Part shown: positions 33,468-42,689 of the stretch, piece by piece | How positions within the stretch are numbered: position 1 is the stretch's first letter | Layout: each line of letters starts with the position of its first letter | Notes under the pieces: generated by a model | What the model was told of the DNA's origin: nothing | Database searches by the model: none | Seen by the model: only the letters and a program-made list of their open reading frames with translations | Assembly: GCA_015178975.1 (NCBI GenBank) | Contig: WHVD01000060.1 | Coordinates: forward strand, 434,001-498,000 | Source of the DNA: Hysterangium stoloniferum | Taxonomy: Eukaryota > Basidiomycota > Agaricomycetes > Hysterangiales > Hysterangiaceae | DNA: 64,000 bases | Direction: 5' to 3' | Translations under genes and position numbers: made by a program

Positions 33468-34690
33468 CTACCAGTATCCTGAATGATGCATCCAACCTCT
33501 AGACTTCTCTGCAGTTATCATACCCAATGCAGTATATAAGTATGAGAAAATCCCAACTTGATTGTCTGATTGTAATGCAGTGCGGAAGGTGTCACCATGA
33601 CGTCGTAAATAGGTCTTGACATAAGCAAATGCTTCCTCGATAGGGTTGAGGTCAGGGGAATAAGGTGGCAAATAGTATAACATAACACCACTGAAAACAA
33701 AGTAAATTGAAAGACTGAAAACAATATATCAATATACACACCGTTCCTCACATAAATACCTGACATCATCAACATGGTGGATTGCACAATTGTCCATCAC
33801 CAGAAGACTTTGTGGCTCTGGCCATGGATTCATATGCTGTAGGAGATCTTCAATGTAGGAAATGAATGCAGCCCCATCATAGGCACCAGCTTTGATATCA
33901 CAGTAGATAATTCCATCACTACATAAAGCTGGCAGTAAGGAATACCTAGAAACCGAAATCATTAATAATAGTTCATTTGCAATATATGTGGAACTCACCC
34001 TTTACCCCGCTGAAACTTGGCAGGCATTCTCGCCCTATTCCCCTTCAGTGCCCAGCCATACAGTCGATAAGTTGTCCTGATGTCAAGCCGGCTTTCATCT
34101 ATGAAAACAAGCCGCTCTGGAGATTCAGCACCAATCTCAAAGCGAAACTGAGCACGAGCATGTTCATTTCGTTCAGCAGCAGTTTTACCAATCTATAATG
34201 TTCAAAATTCACTTAACAAATCACATGATAAAGGATGATAACTCACCCGTTTCCGACTAAGTCCCAATTCTGTCAGTGTATCCCAGATTGTTGATAATCC
34301 AACAATAAGGCCATGCTGCACCCTCAGTTCATCTTGGAGCTCATCTAAGAACATGTCTGGTTTACGCTCTAAAAGAGTGAAAAGGAACTAAGTATCCATA
34401 CTTCGTAAGAAAAATGAATCAGAAATAGGACTGACAGAACTCACTTGAATTTCACCATCTGTCATTATCCTGCACCGCCTTTCCTTTTCAAATTTCTTAA
34501 TAGGTACCACCTCCCCTGTTTCCCGCCATATCTTGAGAGTTCATTTGATTACTGAGTGTGATATACCCAGCTCATGGTGGATGAAGTTTATTGTGCGACC
34601 CCGGATGATTTTCATACGAATAATGTGTTTACGAAGATCTTCTGTGTATCTCTGACATTGCCTTTGGTCCTCTGGAATGTGTTGAGGCAT
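33468..34690 (-). pseudogene. IS630/Tc1-type DDE transposase
   Basis: It reads leftwards from ATG at 34690 (MPQHIPEDQRQCQRYTEDLR). An HTH region (RTINFIHHELGISHSVIK) follows, then a stop (TGA) where CGA would give IKRTLKIW. Next come LKIWRETGEVVPIKKF and LIVGLSTIWDTLTELGLS. The catalytic blocks are RLVFIDESRLD (first Asp, about 34100), LLVMDNCAIHHVDDV (second Asp, about 33790) and YSPDLNPIEEAFAYVK (Glu, about 33640). Introns interrupt the gene near 34430-34370, 34250-34200, 33995-33940 and 33750-33690, each with fungal consensus ends. The DDE triad is intact, so a single transition may be the main damage. Confidence 0.85.
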
Positions 34691-35279
34691 GACAACAACC
34701 CCACTGTAGAAAGAGATACAGTGAGATATGAACAAACTATCACGTGGTGTGACAGTCACAGCAAATGCATGTTAGAGTGCCGCTCTTGCAAAATAAACAC
34801 TTGTCTATCTATCAAAATATTATCTTAAATAGATTTAGTTATATATAGAGTTATATATATTTATTATGATTTTACAGAACATTAAATGCTTCTAAATTAG
34901 CATTTTTCCTTGATGCATATAGACAACAACAAAAGTTGTGATTCAACTGCAGGTCAACCACATATCATTACAAAAGCTATTGCATAATTTTATAATTATA
35001 TTTAAGTAAAAACTACTTAAGTTTCAGAATTTTAAATCATCCCATTCTCATGCAAAGTTCTATACAGCATGACATCTGTGGCTCATTTTCCGATATTGGA
35101 AGTGAGTGATATTTTATAGGATTAACATTAAATTATTATAGCCGCATATGGTATAAAAATAGGTACAAATTTTCATGAATTCACATGTTCTCATTCACAA
35201 GATATCACACTTTCTTATTTTTATGATTTTTATACTACGCAATTTTGATTCCGGGTCTTACGTAACCGAAACGGCTGTA

Positions 35280-35597
35280 ATATCAATTGAGACTGGTTTT
35301 TGTTACATATGTAAGTTTTTGACCTGGGTTGTTGTTGTGGGGTATTTCGGCACTTACTATATTAGAGAGTATTTCACATCAGGAACCCATTCAGCTTTGC
35401 TAATATATATTAGTTGCAAATAATCTCTATTTGGGCACTTACTAGGTCATGTGACATGGCTGGTCACTTCTCACCATCATCTATGCCTGCTCTGCCTACA
35501 GGCCATCATTCTCATTCAAATCTCCTCCTAGCTTTTAAGAAAAGCAAAAATTGTCCATGACCCTGGTCCTGGCCCTGACATGGATGAAGACCTACTC
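35280..35597. other. Spacer between transposon and copia LTR
   Basis: AT-rich, with no motif. It may continue the sequence interrupted at 30769. Confidence 0.4.
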
Positions 35598-35909
35598 TGT
35601 TGAAACAGTTGAATAACCCTTTGCAGAACACCCTGTGAGTGTGGTTGGAAAGTAAACACTAAGTATATGTATATTCAACTGTAAAGACATACCTGTGAGT
35701 GTGATTGGAAAGTAAACACTAAGGAGACTTTCCCACACCCACAGTGGACTATACTACTAGGTGCTTATCTAAGCACCTATACAGGAGGTACCGACCTAAG
35801 GTAACTCACTCAATACTGCACCTACAGTGCTGGGAAAAATACTACAAATATCAGAAAAATATGGAGATCATAATAGACTATGTTAGAGCTGTAGTATCAT
35901 ACTCTAACA
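35598..35909 (-). mobile_element. 3' LTR of a minus-strand copia element
   Basis: It is 312 bp with TGTTGAAAC...CTCTAACA ends. On the element's sense strand it directly follows the RNase H end and the purine tract at 35910-35922. It is identical in type to the solo LTRs at 1421 and 47591. Confidence 0.92.
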
Positions 35910-35922
35910 CTCCCACCTAATG
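35910..35922 (-). other. Polypurine tract of copia element
   Basis: On the minus strand TTAGGTGGGAG stands immediately before the LTR start TGTTAGAG. Confidence 0.75.
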
Positions 35923-35930
35923 AGACAGCT

Positions 35931-36931
35931 CTATGCTAGTCCCAATAGTTTTCTCAAATATTCCACCTTTGGCTTAGCCAATGGTTTGGTTAATAAATCT
36001 GCAGGCATCTCTGAAATAGGTAGATGAACCACTTTAATCTTCCCACTATCAACTTCCTGCCTTAACCAATATGTCCTCAAATCAAGATGCTTCATTTGAC
36101 CATGATGTTCAGGATCTCTGGCAACTGCCATAGCAGATTGGTTGTCAAGGTACAATGTGGATGCAGTCTTTTGAGGATATCCCAATTCCTCAAACAAGTT
36201 CCACAACAATAATACCTCTGCACCTACTGATACTGCTGCAATATACTCTGCTTCAGTAGTAGAGAGAGTAACAATAGTTTGCAGTTTACTCTGCCAGCTA
36301 ATGGCTCCAGTACCCATTTTAACCACATATACACCAGTAGATTTTCCAGTAGATTTATCACCTCCATGATCAGCATCTGAATAGGACACAAATAGTTCCT
36401 TGTCATTACTAGGGCCATAGGTCAAACCCAAGTCAAGGGTGCTGTAAGCCTGGTGAGGCTTACCACAACGGACCTTTAATATTTAGTATCCACTCCGTTA
36501 TATAAATAGGATAAATGCGCATAGTAGTTTTTTCATTATCGTTTTTAACTACCGTCACTATCGTGTACTATCGTCTCTGTTCATCGACGAATATACTCGG
36601 GTCCTATCAACGTTTGGACTGAGACTTAGCGAGGCTGCAATTGACGGCAGCCTTTCAGGTGCCTTTGAGATAGTGGAAAAGATGTTTTACTGCTAGCCAA
36701 TGAGCCTTTCCTGGATTGTGATTGAATCTAGCCAATACACCAACAGTGTAAGCAATGTCTGGATGAGTGGCAACAGCCAAATACATAAGAGACCCAACAG
36801 CATGGATGTATGGAATGTCCTTCATATATGCAATCTCCTCAGGGGACACTGGAGCCTGGTCTTTACTTAATTTCAAGTTAGGCACCATAGGTGTACTAAT
36901 TGGATTGCAATCAGCAAGACCATAACACTGT
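35931..36931 (-). pseudogene. Ty1/copia pol 3' part: RT end and RNase H, split by a small LTR
   Basis: The downstream part (36437-35931) is the copia RNase H: FVSYSDADHGGDKSTGKSTGV, LSTTEAEYIA (hallmark motif), TLYLDNQSAMAVARDPEHHG, KHLDLRTYWLRQEV, MPADLLTKPL. The upstream part (36930-36663) is the RT end: DCNPISTPM, SLMYLAVATHPDIAYTVGVLARF. These two join in frame (YLKGT-LDLGLTYG) when the LTR at 36443-36657 is removed. The gene is cut at about 36931, where it meets the protease end of a Ty3 element. Confidence 0.92.
36443..36657 (+). mobile_element. Short solo LTR (215 bp) inside copia pol
   Basis: It has TGTAAGCCTGG...GCAGCCTTTCA ends, with duplication GGTGC at 36438-36442 and 36658-36662. 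A TATA-like TTATATAAATAGG lies near 36499, which suggests plus orientation. Both ends can fold into hairpins (GTAAGCC/GGCTTAC and AGGCTGC/GCAGCCT). Confidence 0.93.
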
Positions 36932-38684
36932 AAAGAGAAATAGATGGAGATGCCATGGGTTCTGGGGAAGCCATGGATGTTGTAGAGATCACAGGGGCCA
37001 CTGAGGCCACAGTGCCAGGAAGGCCATGGGTGCCATGGAGGCTGTGTCAGATACAGTTAACTCAGGCACAGCAGGTGTCCAGAAAGTTATACTGTTTGAT
37101 ACCCAGTCATGTCCTAGGACAACCGAGCAACTTGAGTCTAACTGGGTCACATACATAGAAAGTGACTAACTGAGATGTTCCACATGGGGAACCAGATGGG
37201 TAAATCACAAGCTTGGGTGATAACCAAATTGCTTGTGCCATTGAAAAGTCAGAGTCTGACCAGATTTATCAGATAAGTTGACAACAGATTTTTTTGTATG
37301 AATTTTGTGTCTAAAAAACAATGAGTCAAGCTGGAATCTATGAGTGCTGAAAAAACAAATTTTGGGATCATATCAGACATGAGTTTAACAAAAAACAAGT
37401 CAGAGTTCAAAAGAGTGGATCAATTGAGACGAGTAAACTCATAAATTTGTAGAGAGGTAATGCAACCCCCAAACTATATGGAGTCTGTGGGGTTGCTTAC
37501 TCCTTTTTTGGGTCAGAAGCTGGTTTGTCCTTCAACAGGGATTCCATGGAGGTCTTGGCTGTATGACCTTTTGCAGAGTTTGCTTTCACCAATGGACATT
37601 CCAGAACTCAATGACCAGGTTTTCTGCACAAGAGACAAAGGCTGTTGTCCATACACCACTGCCTTTCCTGGGGGTAAGTTTGCCATCAGGTCTGAGCTTG
37701 CCTGTAAGGTCAGGTTTTCCAGTTTGCTTGCCAGACTGCTAACCTTTGTTGTTGTTTTTGTTGTTGTTGGAAGACTTCTTGTCATTCTTCCAATGAGAGT
37801 GCATGGAGTTTTGGTTGCTGGTAGATGAGGTGTTGTTGTTGGGTTTGTTGGCCATGGACTTGTTGACCTTGTCCACTGAAGTCTCATGGGCAACTTCTGC
37901 ATGACATTCCCAATAGCATGCATCCACATTTTGACCCTTGAGGTGCATACAGGGCAGTGTTTTTGGTTTGACATCTTCACCTTTTGAGACTTTGTCCTTA
38001 AGGTGGGATGGCAGACCAGCATAGAACTGGTGATGGAGAGCAGGATTGCCCCACTGACAACAAGCTGCAAGATTATTGAATTGGACAATATAGTCCATGA
38101 TGCACTGGCTGTCCTTCATACAAAGATTGGTGAGGCTATTATCAGCTTCTCTGGTCAGATCATATGGGTGAAAGTTTGTTTCTAGTTCCTCAACAAAAGC
38201 ATCCCAATCTTCAAGCCAGAGCAGCTCTTCCTTGGAAAGTCCGCTAAAAGCTGGTTCAAACCATTTCAATGTGGATCCCAAGAGAGATGAAAGTGCATAA
38301 TTGACTTTTCAAGGAGTCTGTGGAAAATGCAGTGGATCGATCATGGAAATTAAAGTGACATTGCATGAGGAAGGTGGAAAGTGTGCTGGGGTTGGAACCC
38401 ATAAAGGGTTCTGGAGCATTGACTTTTGACCACAAAGGTTTTGGATCCTTCTTTTTACCTTCTCTAAACATGTAATTCATCAATCTTTCTAAAGTGATTG
38501 TTAACAACTCAGAAGTGGGATCTGAAAGTGGCAGTCAGTCATTGGACAGGGAATTTTCAACACCTTTGCCCTTGTCAGGGGCCACGGACTCGTCCTCATG
38601 TTTGGATTTGTCCAGGTTTTCTGGGACTTCTTCAATATGGGGTTCATCTGTGGCATCTGGCTGGTTCATGAGTGTCTGGCTGGT

Positions 38685-39501
38685 TGTTAGGGTACGTACA
38701 CAGTGGGTCTCTGGAGAAACCCACAGAATATCCAGTAGGACTTGGCTTCAGCTTATAGGCTGTGCCCTCACAAGATCGTGTTGTCCAATTTCAGACAGGC
38801 AGACGGGAATCCCAGGGAGTCCGGGCAGGGGTCGTGGGTTGAGGGGTCATAGGTCAGAGGTCGTGGGTCGTGAGGTTGTGAGTCGAGATAGATAAGGGAG
38901 ATAGATGTGCCGGAGCCCATGGGCTCTGACTAGTGTGAGCAGTGTAATTCAAGTAGGAGTTTAGAGCAGAAAATGTATTAGATTACTGGGGGAATCTAAG
39001 CCCATTTTCTGACTGAATTGTATGTACAACATCTGCCAGTTTAAATAGACCGTGGAGTGAATGACATACCAAATCCAGTAATGATGAAACAAAACTAACA
39101 AAACATAAAACAGGAATAGTAAACACCAAATTTGGTGTTAGGAATGGGATGGAACGGAGCAAAGTCCGAATCATGACAAATCATAAACCATAACAGGAAA
39201 TGGAGCAGGAGCGGAGTCCGAATCGTGACAGGTCATTTGACTAAAATGGGAATGGGGCTCTGGTAGAGGGGTGCTGGGTTTTACGAGTGGGGTCTGGTGA
39301 CTGATGCATGGGACGAGGTTGGACATAGACAGGGGCGGAGTCCAGTGGGTTTTCCAGTGACTGAAACACAACGTAAAGAAGTTGAATGTAGACAAGTCTG
39401 ATGTACGGAGTCCAGCGGGAAATCCGGTAAACTGATAATGGGTGTGTATAGGGTGCGTATAAGTTAGTGCCTGGAGTCCAGCAGGATTTCCGGTTGTAAC
39501 A
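38685..39501 (-). mobile_element. 3' LTR of the gag-less Ty3 element
   Basis: It is 817 bp with TGTTAGGGTACG...GGTTGTAACA ends. The purine tract at 39502-39515 stands right before it on the sense strand. Confidence 0.93.
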
Positions 39502-39515
39502 GTACCCTCCCTTTA
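39502..39515 (-). other. Polypurine tract of Ty3/gypsy element
   Basis: AAAGGGAGGGTAC on the minus strand, immediately before TGTTACAACC. Same as at 10161-10178. Confidence 0.85.
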
Positions 39516-39620
39516 TGCTGAAGTCCCAAAGGGGCTCTAGACCTCGATAAGGTTCTTGTCAGCTATGTGCATGTGTCAAAAGTCATGTGATCTGGAAGGT
39601 AAGGTTCAAACACGACGAGC

Positions 39621-39632
39621 CTATATATAAAT
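39621..39632 (+). promoter_or_regulatory. TATA box of the antisense retrotransposon gene (copy 2)
   Basis: CTATATATAAAT lies about 55 bp before the ATG at 39681, followed by a CT-rich stretch (TTTCTTCTTCTTTATT). The arrangement is conserved in copy 1 although the intervening bases differ. Confidence 0.6.
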
Positions 39633-39680
39633 TTGAAAAAATGAAATTTCTTCTTCTTTATTACCCCCATCTTTGCCATA

Positions 39681-40619
39681 ATGGGGCCAAAGCCAACACC
39701 AAGACGTATTATGCCAACCACTGGGCCCTCCACGGGCACTCCATATCGGGTGCTGCTTAGTGCGGCCCAAATACTGGCACAGTGAGAAGAACAGTGCTGA
39801 CAACGTGAAGAGGCAGAAAAGGAGGCGAGGGAGGTGGAGGAAGCCCTTGACAGGGAGTGCCAGGCGGCCTTGGCCGTGGAGGAAGAGGTGGAAAGGCAGA
39901 GGAAGAGAGATGAGGAGGAGGCTGCGTGGGTGGCTGTGGAAAAAGCCCAGGCAGCTGCGGAGAGGGCCATGGTTGCTGCAGGCAAAGTAAGTCCCAAATT
40001 CCAACTTGTCGAATTTTACTGACTTGTATCTTTCAGCGCAAAGTGACAGAGGTGGAGTCCGAGTCTGAGGGGGAGCCAGAGAGCCCCCAGAAAGTAAGTC
40101 TCAGGTCCATGGGATATCCGTGGAAACTAACCATATCAACAGAAGGAAAGGAAGGTGGCACCAGTCCACCTACCCACACGGAATGACCCACAGTGTTCCG
40201 GTTGTAATGACCGGAACACGGAATGCAACCGAAGGTCTGGGTGGGGTCCAGGCTGCTACCAATGCGCACACCTCAAAGCAAGGTGCTCGCTCATTCACGA
40301 GCAGGCTGCGGGGTCCAGGGCACAAGACATCAGTGGGTCGGACAGGTTTTCCAGATTGGATGAGGTCCTGGGATGGATTGCTGAGGGCATCAAGACCCAA
40401 AACAAGTTGTGCCAGAAGAGCAACAAGGTCCAGATTGTGGTGGCAAAGGAGCTGTGTGGACTCCACGAGGAGTTTTGGAGGTTCCTGGTGGAGTATGGCG
40501 GCTATGTGTATGAAGAGCTGCAAGTCGGGAGTTCTCGGATGAGGACGGGGTTGCCATGGAGGTCATGGAGCTCCCTGAGGAGATGGCTGAGGAGGCGGGA
40601 AAAAAGCACAGTCCCATAA
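39681..40619 (+). pseudogene. Spliced antisense gene with Zn2Cys6-like cluster in Ty3 element
   Basis: It lies on the strand opposite to pol, between the chromodomain end and the 3' LTR. Three exons: 39681-39986, 40037-40093 and 40143-40619, with introns of 50 and 49 bp (GTAAGT...TTCAG and GTAAGT...ACAG). Exon 1 encodes MGPKPTPRR... and a long charged, Ala/Glu/Arg-rich region likely to form a helix or coiled coil (EEALDRECQAALAVEEEVERQ). Exon 2 is acidic. Exon 3 has C-x2-C-x6-C-x9-C-x2-C-x6-C starting CSGCNDRNTEC, the spacing of the fungal Zn(II)2Cys6 cluster, then a region with LHEEFWRFLVEYGGYVYEEL. Two TGA codons in exon 1 stand where copy 1 has TGG and CGA, so this copy is probably dead. 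A DNA-binding role is inference. Confidence 0.72.
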
Positions 40620-40825
40620 ATGTAGACTGAGAAAAGTAAAATAGAACTTGATAATAATTTTTTTGAACATAAAAGTAAAGTGTGAAAACATAAGAATCAA
40701 AGTCCACGGAAAATCTGCTTAAGGACTTGAAAGCATGTCAGAACCTGTAAAAGCAAAGAGAGACATAGGGTGACAGGGAATAATGAAAATGAGTCTAAAT
40801 GTAACACAGGGTCTGCGGAGTGCGG

Positions 40826-42689
40826 TCAGAGAGACGATAGTGGTCCAGGTTTGAGTGGGTAAGCTGTATGAAAGTCAGTAACGATTTCCGTGGCATTACC
40901 GAGTTCCGTAGCCAAAATCCATGAGGTTTCTTCATCGGTGCCCTTGTAACCCGCCCACTTGACCAAGTAAAGCAGTTTACAAGTGCATTGATGCTTGTCA
41001 ATTTTCAAATCTAAAATTTGTGAGATTTCAAACTTGGGTTCTGTGTCAATAATGACCGGCAGAGGTGGAGATTGCACGTGATCTGAGATAGTGTTAGCAG
41101 TACAAGGTTCTAGCATAGAAACATGAAATACTGGGTGTACTGCGCGCATGCTATCTGGAAGCCATAGAGTCCAAGAGACTGAACCTACTTGTGCGATAAT
41201 TTCAAAAGGACCTAAATATTTTTCAGCAAGCTTTTTTGATGGACGGGTAGTCCGGAACAATTGAGCTTTGACAAAAACACGATTGCCAATCCTGAAGTTG
41301 GGTGGCGGGATCCAGTGTTTGTCTGCTGAATGTTGATATTGCTCTTGGGCAGACATTATTGCAGTCCAGAGTTCCTCATGGAGCTTGTGGAGGTCCACGG
41401 TGAACTCTTGAGCGTGAGCAGAGGTGAGATTTCATTCTGGAAGTACTGTAATATTTGGATTATATCCTTTATTTGCAAAGAATGGGGAAACGCCAGTAGT
41501 GGCCAAGGGTGCATTGTTGTAAGCAAATTCTGCAAGTGGTAGCAAGGATTTCCAATTGTCCTGTTGGTAGTTGCAATATACACAGAGATATTGTTCCAAT
41601 GTCTGATTGACATGTTTGGTTTGTCCGTCGCATTCCGGGTAATGTCCGGATGTGAAATGTCCAAGGATTTCCCAAGGGATCTAAAGAAGTGAGATACGAA
41701 CTCTGATCCTCAATCGGAAGTCACGTGGGATGGAACTCCGTGCTTGGAAAAATATGTGGATAATGAAAGGTTCCACTAACTGCATGGACGTAATTGTATT
41801 GTAAGTAGGGGATGAATATACCTTGTTTTGAGAATCTGTCAACAACGACTAGAATGGCGGAAAAGCCTTCGGAATCTGGTAGGTGTTCAATGAAATCCAT
41901 AGAGATAGAATTCCATGGGTGTTCCAGTACTGGGAGTTGTTTCAAAAGGCCGTATGGCTTGTGTCGCTGAGATTTCGAGCGGGGACAAGTAGTGCAAGAT
42001 TTACAATAGTGCTTAACAATTCCATGGAGTCCAGGCCAAGTACATTCTCTTCTTATTAATGATAGAGTTTTGTTGTACCCGAAATGTCCTGAGAGTGGAT
42101 GATCATGTTTGTGTTGAAGGATCCTGAGGCAGAGGCTGTCAGAGTCTGGTACATAGATCCGATTGTCAAGTCTAATGAAACCATGCTGATCAAGACCACT
42201 GAGGTTGGTCAGGCTCCATGGGATTGTCAAGGTGAGCTTTAGTAATCGGGTCTAGTGGAATTGCCAATAGAATATCTTGATGCAACTTCTCAATATCCAT
42301 AATGATAATTCCATGGACAATGGGATTGATGAGGAAAGTTGTGTGGACCGATACGGTAAGTTGTTGATTCGTGAAAATAGGTTTCAGGTTGTGCGGGTTT
42401 ACCGTGGCATAGTCATTGCTCCCCTATTTAGGATAGATGTCCCATCGTCTAGTTAAAGTGTCGGGTTTGCTGCTGAGACAGCTGGGTTGAAAGCAGATAA
42501 TCATGTTGAAAGCAGATAGATATTCAGACCAGCAGGCTTGCTGACGGGTCAAAAGTTTGTGGTAGAAAAGTATTCCAGGTTTTTGTGATCTGTTACAATG
42601 TCAATCGGAGTTCCCAAGCCTTCCAAGTAGTGTCGCCACACTTTGAAGGCTGAAAAGATTGCCAGGAGTTCCTTATCATGAACATCGAC
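40826..42689 (-). pseudogene. Ty3/gypsy pol 3' part: RNase H remnant, integrase, chromodomain
   Basis: It reads leftwards. It begins inside RNase H (VHDKELLAI at 42680) right at the 5' LTR. It decays through 42.6-42.25 kb with many stops. The integrase zinc-binding region follows (HDHPLSGHFGYNKTLSLIRRE...KSCTTCPRSKSQRHKPYGL, 42120-41950). The core then shows SMDFIEHLPDSEGFSAILVVVDRFSKQGIF and is frame-broken near 41740-41640. The C-terminal region and chromodomain (EISQILDLKID...LVKWAGYKGTDEETSWIL) are open to the stop at 40826. Confidence 0.9.

Larger units (their letters stand above)
30770..35277. mobile_element. IS630/Tc1-like transposon with 528-bp inverted repeats and two genes
   Basis: The ends are CAGCCGTTTC... 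on both sides with TA duplications at 30768-30769 and 35278-35279. The inverted repeats run 30770-31297 and 34750-35277 and differ at a few positions. Between them lie two convergent genes: a predicted DNA-associated protein (plus) and a DDE transposase (minus). Both ends and both genes are present, so this is the most complete transposon in the window. However, the transposase has at least one stop. Confidence 0.9.

Noticed and set aside
38640-38690. LTR 38685-39501 as the 5' LTR of the Gag at 37.5-38.5 kb
   Set aside because: Gag coding sequence runs directly into the LTR edge and continues beyond the whole element after a CTGGT duplication, so this LTR belongs to an element inserted into Gag.
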